A DNA stretch of 64,000 nt, taken from contig OX419758.1 of the NCBI GenBank assembly GCA_948567375.1, positions 11,475,001 through 11,539,000 of the forward strand. Direction: 5' to 3'. The translations under genes were made by a program, and so were the position numbers. Positions 57,541 to 64,000 of this stretch are shown piece by piece; the stretch's first letter is position 1, and every line of letters begins with the position of its first letter. This DNA is from Lunularia cruciata. Taxonomy: Eukaryota > Streptophyta > Marchantiopsida > Lunulariales > Lunulariaceae. Under the pieces are notes generated by a model that saw only the letters and a list, made by a program, of their open reading frames with translations, was not told where the DNA came from and made no database searches.

Positions 57541-59050
57541 TCTGCAGCAAGGGAGATCATGATTTATGGAAAATTATCCTCGCCACCTGGTGACAACTAA
57601 CAAATTGATTGAGTGTCAAAAACAATTTATTCCAGAAGGGCAACAAATTCTATACAATGGGAGATGAAGTACCTGTTTGCATGGCAGGCTCACATTTGGA
57701 TTCAGAACCAAGACCTTTAGACTCACATTTTGATTTGCAACCAATACAATCATTATGGAAGTTTGAAGAAGTGTTGAGGATGGTGTCTTCCATGCCGAGC
57801 AAAACAAAAGAGGACAAATGGTTTTGCATGGTAACTCACCACTATGGCTAAATTTTGGATTATTTGGAAGACCCCAACATTTTGCATAAATTCATAGTGG
57901 GAATTGCAAAAAGCACGTTAAAAAATCCATTGCTTTTTAGTTTAATGGCCACATTTTTGGTTTGGCAAGAGCAAGGATTTACTACTTCTATGACAGGTGA
58001 TAAATTGTACAAGAAATGGTTGAGGTATATGAAATCATACATAAAGCTCAGGAGTTGAAAAACATGTCTACTAGAGAAGAAATCGCTGAAAAGGAATATG
58101 AAAAAGGGTATAGAACTATAGATGACATATTGAATGGAATGTGCACACATTTTACTAGAATGGAAGCCATATTCAGGAATAGATCCAACATTACTCCACT
58201 TGCTATGGTAAGTTTGGGAAATTTTAATTTATGCAAAGTTGGTGCTGAGGAGGTTATTGAATACAAAAAAACCATCTTGATAGGCTCTCAATTCCCATCT
58301 CCTCCAAAGGTGTTGCTCCTTGACTCTTGCCCCTAGTTTGACCCAAACACCTAAGTGGTGGAAAGTTTAGCTACTATTTACATGGAGGGTTTGGAGAATG
58401 GAATCCAAGCCAATACACCCAAAGAGTCACAATTTGTTGCACCAATTGAAGATTCACCTTTCATTACACCACATCTACTAGCTTCTACAAGGGATGGTTT
58501 AGATAGAAGTTGCTTTCCTCAATAAAGAAGGAGAATGTGACACAAAGAGGAGAAAAGGTAGAACATCCGTAGATAAGGTATCCAAAATATCACCAAGTAT
58601 GTCATTGTCTCAAGATTTAGCAAAAATCACCATGTTGAAGGTGGACACTATAGATTCTAGGGAGAAGTAACGATTGGCTAAACTAGAAGCCACTAACATG
58701 AGGAAAAAAGAGAAAACATTGATGGAAATGGAAGCTTAGCATGTTAGATTAGAGACAAAGAAGCTTAAAGTCAAGATTGAGAAGAAATTGAGTGCTGATA
58801 AAAGGAATGTTAGGGCAAATAGACACAGGTTCAATGAGATGAGTCAAGAGTTAAAGCACACTCATGAAATCAAAATGAGTCTCTTGCAAGGAGAAAAATC
58901 TTATTAGGAACTAAGTCAATATTTCAAAGTTCTAACTCAAGAAATCAAGCCTTTTGTTGTATGTTACAATCCCGGGCCAAAACATCTTGTTCCCAATTCA
59001 TACTCTATTGATAGCAAATATGATACCACCATGGAAGGTACTTCCGTATA
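57541..59050 (+). pseudogene. Unknown protein with C-terminal coiled coil, broken
   Basis: Frames 57609-57851 and 57855-58058 are in one register, separated by a single TAA. A frameshift near 58015 leads to 58016-58336 and then to interrupted coiled-coil sequence up to about 58900 (for example KLKVKIEKKLSADKRNV). The first part has hydrophobic patches (NPLLFSLMATFLVWQEQGF). I recognise no family. The architecture of a globular N-terminus plus coiled coil resembles the other repeat-family ORFs, but no direct sequence match was seen. Confidence 0.45.
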
Positions 59051-59915
59051 ACCAAAGTATGTTTATAATGAAAGATGATGTTTGATGACTTTTTCATCTA
59101 ATGTGTAATGATTGCTGATAAGTATATTGTGCTTAAGTGTATAAGATTTGAAATTTTTGTAAGTGCTAGAGATTGCTAGAACAAGGACCCTTATCAAAAG
59201 TCCAAAAAGCCACTCTATAAATTTGAATAAATTAGCCACTTGGAGATGCCCATTGGAGCCCAAAAGAGCATCACACTCTTGACTAAACCCTGACTACCCT
59301 AATCAATCCTAAAAATGGCACTCATTGATACCCGCTCATCAAGAGATGCTTATTGTTCATAAGCGCCAATCAGCACCCAAGCATGGTGCATAAATTTCAT
59401 GTGTTTTAATGTATCCACATTTATGTCATATGAGGTATTAGAGTGATTCAAAGTGAAAATGGAAATAAATATAGAATCAGAACTATGATACATATCACAT
59501 GATATGAGGTATGAAAGTGAGGAAAAATGAGAATGGAAAAAAACGTATAATCATAAATATGATACATATCATTGTGTATAAATGTGTAGTTTCTAAGGCT
59601 AGACACTACGTTGGAGGAGAAGAAAGTGAAAAAAACAAAAAAGATGCAACATGGACTCTATGGGCAATTGCATCCTCAAGTCTACGTTGGTATACATCAT
59701 GTTGAATCCTAAATGGACCCAATGACCACCAAAGGCACCACCCACTCTCATCCAAAAGATGCTTGATATCCAAGTCCAAGTGAGCCAACGTCCTCTCTCT
59801 CCATCTCATAGCTAGTTAAGGTCAGATGCATCTCCTCCTTTGAAGTAAGAGTATTATCTCACTCACAAAAGAGTCTCTCTCTCAAACAACAATCTATCAT
59901 GCTTCTCTAAGTTGT
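59051..59915. other. AT-rich stretch, nothing recognised
   Basis: No supportable ORF or RNA. A short internal repetition (GAATGG/GAAAATGG AAATAAATATAG-like and ATGATACATATCA) occurs near 59450-59580. Confidence 0.4.
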
Positions 59916-60190
59916 CCAATCTACTTTCATATTCAAGAATTAATCTCTCTTGTCCCTTTACACTCTCCAATCTACTCTCATGCTCAAGCACTAATCTCTC
60001 TTTCTCCTTTATGCCCTCCAATCTACTCTCATAATCAAGCACTTATCTCTCTTGCTCCTTTATGCTCTCCAATCTACTCTCGCTCTCAAGCACTAATCTC
60101 TCCCACTCCTCTAAACACTCCAACCTATTCTCATACTAAAGCACTAATTTCTCTCTCCTCTAAAGTCTAAAGTCTACTCTCCTGCTCAAC
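59916..60190 (-). repeat. Tandem 51-bp repeats encoding 17-residue coiled-coil units
   Basis: CCAATCTACT recurs at 59916, 59967, 60018, 60069 and, slightly altered, 60120 (period exactly 51) and about 60169. On the minus strand each unit reads 17 residues of the form IKEKERLVLEHESRLEG with heptad-like Leu and Glu. One or more units carry stops. It is probably the remnant of a coiled-coil ORF of the same general kind as at 38209-38709. Confidence 0.85.
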
Positions 60191-60693
60191 AACAAGTCTC
60201 TCTTGCCCTTAGACTTGGACACAATAATCTAATACACGCTTTATGTCAATAGGACAAAAGGGTGGAGGGGCTCTTGTGTGCAAGGGTGGAGGTGCACTCT
60301 CTAGGAATAGAGAAGGGTATGAAGAAGGAGAAGGAGCCATCTCAAAGGATGAAGATGTACAAGGAACTCTTTCAAGATAACTATCACTCCTTGATCTCAC
60401 TACTAGTATGGATGTGTCTCAACACAAATCTATTGAACACTTATTCACAATAGGTAATATATAGCCATCTATCAGGTAAAATTCATTATCAATTAAGTAA
60501 TACAAAAGTTGATTAATTAAGGCATGTTAAATTAACTCATTTAGTAAATCCAATAATAGTATATAAATACATTGTATGCTTTCTAATAAAGAAAAACATA
60601 CAAAATATGCCAAAACTCAATACACCAAAACTATCTAATCAATCACTTGCCATCCTCATGCTCTCCATCCTCATCATCATCACCATCTCCATG

Positions 60694-61094
60694 TGTAAAA
60701 TTTCATGCCATTTATAGCATTGCATCTAGATTTCTTGGACATTGGAGTAGTAGTGTGGGTAGTTAGAGGTATTTTGGCAATTACTCATAGACTACTTGTT
60801 GATGGTCAGATTTCATGTTAAGGGTATTGACTAGATGGTGGGGCCCATTGTCATCCATTGACGGGACCGCTAGGATTGGAGACCTAAGTTGAGATCAAGG
60901 GGTATACTTTTGAAGTGCAGCTCCAGAGAGCTCACTTCTCTAATGTTGAGCATTTGTGTTATTGGCTATGATGGACAAAGGCCGGTGAGCATCACCTCGA
61001 GTCTCTCAGCTAGAGTGGGTGTTGACAGATTATTGAGTGATAGATCAAGTACTTATTTGATTGAATGTGATTCAAGTTGTGAAAAAACTAATTA
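60694..61094 (+). repeat. Diverged repeat X of the truncated copy
   Basis: It aligns with X1/X2 from TTTCATGCCATTTATAG (TGTCACGCCATTTGTAG in X1) to the ATTA end. It keeps the segment deleted from X1. It also keeps a TATACTTT box and TCACTTCTCTAATGT, one base different from the self-primer of copy 1. Confidence 0.85.
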
Positions 61095-61499
61095 CATCAG
61101 AGAAGTGAAGTCAAAAGGACATCGTGTGTAGGAACCAAGGGTGTTGGTGGTATCTCCAAGCCTTGCTGATTGTTGAGAACTTGACCATTGTTTAAATTTT
61201 CCTTGAGAGCAATTGTGTGTAGAAGCTTTTTTGAATTGATGTAAATTTGGCAAATGAGGCAAACAATGTGTGGAAGCATTGGCCAAATTTCACTAAGAAG
61301 AGAGTCAATTCAAGCAGTGGTGTTTCTTTTGAGCTCAAGAGGTGAAAGCAAGACCAATTTGGTGCAAATTGAGTTGGAAGAGCAAAAGTGAAGGTGGAGT
61401 TGGGAACACATTCCCACAAATTAGAGACTTGAAGATCTCAATATTTCATTTTCACTTGAATGTAGACTTAGCGGAGGTTTTGGTTGTCAACCAACTTTA

Positions 61500-61720
61500 G
61501 GGATTTACATCAGATTTTGGTTCAAGTTGGAAGAGCTTGGCTAGATTTAGAGGAGATTTGCCAAATTTAGAGGTAGTTCAAAGTGGAAAGAAGAAAGGCC
61601 TCATTTTGCTGAATTTCATTAGATTTTGGTTCAAGTTTATGTCTGATTTTGGATCAAGTTGGAGGAGATTTGCCAGATTTGGAGACGGTTCAAAGTGGCA
61701 AGAAGAAAGGACTCATTTGG
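61500..61720 (+). repeat. Internal duplication in the leader of the truncated copy
   Basis: The GGAGATTTGCCA ... GGTTCAAAGTGGCAAGAAGAAAGG block near 61640-61710 repeats a similar block near 61545-61600. The corresponding leader of copy 1 has a different 76-bp duplication, so the region is prone to tandem change. Confidence 0.6.
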
Positions 61721-62455
61721 CATTTAGAGGCTTAGAGCTCTGGGCTATAAGAGGCTATGAAGGCTAGAAGGGCCAGCAAGCCAACTTGATGACTTGAGGC
61801 TAACTAGTTTAGAGTAGTTTTTGGTCATTGTTTCCACTTATATCTATATACTTGTAGCTTTGGCTAGCAGAGATAGTTTGATCCCATTCTTGATGATCTT
61901 AGTAGCTTAGGAAGTAAATAACTCTTATTATGTCAAATGCCAAATGGTGGTAGAGTCAATCCGGTGTTGAATCATGAGATGGAGGGCTTTGGTTTAGATT
62001 TCTTGTGATTGGATCTCCTTTATTCTCTATTTCTAATTTGTGCACCATGTTTATGTGAGGTGCCTTAACTTTAAGCGTTGGTGCTTTGCTCATGGTAATG
62101 AGGCTAGAGTGATGACAAATTAGCCTACTTATGTTTCTCTTTGATAAGGAAAGAAGTGATGACTTGTACATTGTGAGAGTGTGTGTTATGATGGTAGGTT
62201 ACAAGTTGTCCTTTCCCCTAGTGTAGTTGTTGTAGTGTGAGATACATTAGAGGGTGATATTTGGTTGGTGATGTTGGCACTTGGTGGTGATTTTTGGTGG
62301 AGTACTTGTGGTGGTTGCGGTTGCGATTGCGGTTTGCAGTTTCTAGTTACTTGCTCATAACGGAGTTCTTGGGGATTTTGGAGGAAATAGCATTGCAGTA
62401 TGCAGTGGGTTTACCCAGAGTTGCACTCGATATTGACTTATATCTCAAGTCCTAG

Positions 62456-63042
62456 TGAGGGAGGAGATTGACTCTAAATTGGAGTTGGAGTTTGACACAA
62501 GAGCTGATTAAGTTGAGAGTGCACCTGGTGTGTCTGCACTAGTGTTGTGGGACATCAACAAGATTTATGGGGCCTCCAAAGGCCCCAAGTGTTACTTTGG
62601 TACAATGTGTACCATTGAGTTAGATCACTTCCTCCTTGAGTTTGATAGTTGGTGTGATCTATAGCAAATATGGACGTAATATTATTCACACCCTTCATGG
62701 CATAGAAAGGGCTATTTCAGCAGTTGGGTGCTCCACCAATGGATGATTACCATGAGTTCAGGAGAGCTCACTTGGAGAAGATTGAGCTATGGAGACAATA
62801 TTGGTCTTTGAACTATATCTCCATCACTTCAAACTTGGTTTCTAGGGGTAGATCAGCAATACCCACAAGTTCTAGCTCTAGTAGTGTTGGTGGAGCTAGT
62901 GGAGGTGCACTAACTGGAGATATTGCTACTACAAGTAGAGGTATCACCACAAGAGGTGGTGTAGTACCGAGGATTAACCCCATGGTGGAGTTCTTTTGGT
63001 GTTTGAGGTAGACCTACCAAAGAGTGTGGATTGACAAGCTGA
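62456..63042 (+). pseudogene. Partial gag of the truncated copy
   Basis: It matches the N-terminal Gag of copy 1 (EEIDSKLELEFDTRAD-like, IYGASKGPK, then PPMDDYHE and SSSSSVGGASGGAL). It retains 44 bp, just after the MDDYHE codons (about 62759-62803), that copy 1 has lost, so its frame is continuous across that point. It has its own stops (for example TAG near 62663 and 63009) and is cut off at 63042. Confidence 0.75.
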
Positions 63043-64000
63043 TGTAATACTTTGAGGACTAGAGAACTTTTCAAGAGAGATACAAGAGAGAAAATATAGA
63101 TTTCACACTCAATTCTCTAATGCTCCAAAGGAGCACCTTCTCTTTATTATACAACAAAGAGGATCTCATCAAAGGAAGCTCCACCCTTGGATCAGATACA
63201 AGGATTGGTGACTTGTCAGCAAGCTCCATCCATGGATTAGTTGTTTGGATGGTTGACATGTTATTTCTTGTCCTTTCTAGTTGGACAACTGGGTTTGACC
63301 AAAAGGAATCTTAGGGAATCTTTTTGTAGGAAGCTCAAAATTGTATGGGTAAGGTACCATTGGAAAGCTCTCAACAAGACAAATCATGGGCGGGAAGGCA
63401 AGCATTATTCCCTTGAGGAAACCAAATACTTCCATTTTTGAGGCATAATTCATTAGTTTAGGCCTCCAAAAATAGCATTAAAGTTTAGGTTATTTTTGGC
63501 TTATGTCCTATTAGTAGAAGTGCTCATTTGATGATACCTCTATCTGATTTATGTTCTCCATCATTTGTAACATCCTTCTAGATGTCCTCACCCCAAGTTT
63601 CACCTCTAGATCATATGCCTAGCTATTGATTATAAAGTTTCCAAGCATGTTTCAATTTTTAGCCTATTAGTAAAAGTACTCTTTTGATGATACCTCTAGC
63701 TTATCTACTTAGTCCCTCATGTATAACATCCTTATAGATGTTACCAAACCAAATTTCATCTCTAGATCATCTTTCTAGCTATTGGTATTACAAACCTCCC
63801 TCCTTTTAAGATGCAACGTCCTTGTTCCAAGCTATTGCTCAAAGGATTTCATTAACACTAGTGCAAGTTGGCTGTTGGTTCTCATGTTTCCTCATCCAAG
63901 GAGTAACCTTTCCAATGTACCAAGTATTCCACATGTGGATGGTGAGTACTCTGGATGCACTTCTGGAGAATGCGTTTGACTTTATATTCCTTTGTGTTAT
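63043..64000 (+). other. Possible start of another LTR element, or unclassified repeat
   Basis: The truncated gypsy copy stops exactly where TGTAATACTTTGAGGAC begins. A TG start and a leader with TCTCTTTATTATACAAC resemble LTR edges, but no coding domain is visible before the window ends. The segment 63495-63800 contains a 156-bp tandem duplication. Identity is uncertain. Confidence 0.3.
63495..63800. repeat. 156-bp tandem duplication
   Basis: CCTATTAGTAGAAGTGCTC at 63507 recurs as CCTATTAGTAAAAGTACTC at 63663. GATGATACCTCTA, AACATCCTT and TCTAGATCAT follow in the same order in both units, with moderate divergence. Confidence 0.85.

Larger units (their letters stand above)
60694..63042 (+). 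mobile_element. Truncated second copy of the methyltransferase-gypsy family
   Basis: Collinear with 28275 to about 30700: repeat X (60694-61094), the conserved primer-site tract (61095-61108), the leader, and the first part of gag. It lacks a preceding Y repeat, as copy 1 does. More diverged and CpG-poor. It ends abruptly at 63042 within gag, where unrelated sequence starting TGTAATAC begins. Nothing of the pol region is present. Confidence 0.85.

Noticed and set aside
1-64000. tRNA, rRNA or other structured RNA genes
   Set aside because: I looked for T-loop-like GTTCRANNC motifs with cloverleaf context and for rRNA-like tracts and found none I could support by eye. A tRNAscan or Infernal run would be decisive.

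Overview
This window looks like nuclear DNA of a land plant, most likely a non-flowering one (moss, liverwort, lycophyte or fern). It carries one plant-type cytokinin dehydrogenase gene with GT-AG introns. The rest is mostly decayed LINE and Ty3/gypsy retroelements and AT-rich, CpG-poor repeat DNA. The organism is an inference; nothing in the sequence names a species.

Layout. (1) 1-12.3 kb is CpG-containing, low-copy-looking DNA. Its only convincing gene is a five-exon cytokinin dehydrogenase (CKX) on the minus strand at 4441-7038. It also holds microsatellites and a near-perfect 55-bp foldback at 8695-8749. (2) 12.34-15.35 kb is a decayed LINE on the minus strand. (3) 15.4-28.27 kb is AT-rich DNA with degenerate copies of an unidentified repeat family whose broken ORFs encode coiled coils. 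(4) 28275-38127 is the most remarkable object: a Ty3/gypsy-type element whose coding region reads Gag (two zinc knuckles), protease, a C5 cytosine DNA methyltransferase, reverse transcriptase, RNase H, DDE integrase and a C-terminal PHD finger. Its terminal repeats are not ordinary LTRs. They are arranged X1 - coding - Y1 - X2 - Y2, with a 5-bp target-site duplication (ACTAC) outside. The tract just after X1 is perfectly complementary over 15 nt to a tract inside X1 that lies 28 nt downstream of a TATA-like box, which suggests self-primed reverse transcription. (5) 38.1-44.7 kb is more of the coiled-coil repeat family plus AT-rich filler. (6) 44.74-53.24 kb is a second LINE copy on the plus strand, split by a complete but decayed chromodomain gypsy element (46269-51788) with two LTRs, an initiator-Met-type primer site and a TGGAT duplication. 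(7) 53.3-57.5 kb is CpG-containing DNA without a recognisable gene. (8) 57.5-60.4 kb is coiled-coil pseudogene sequence. (9) 60.69-63.04 kb is a truncated second copy of the methyltransferase-gypsy family. It preserves the X repeat, the leader and part of gag, then is cut off by what may be the start of another LTR element.

How the parts relate. CKX is the only gene that looks intact; it would degrade cytokinins in the secretory pathway or cell wall. All retroelement copies here are inactivated by stops and frameshifts. The methyltransferase/PHD element would combine a DNA-methylation writer and a probable histone-tail reader in one retroelement polyprotein. Cytosine methyltransferases carried by retrotransposons have been reported in charophyte algae and dinoflagellates. 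The PHD finger and the permuted repeats are what most deserve checking here.
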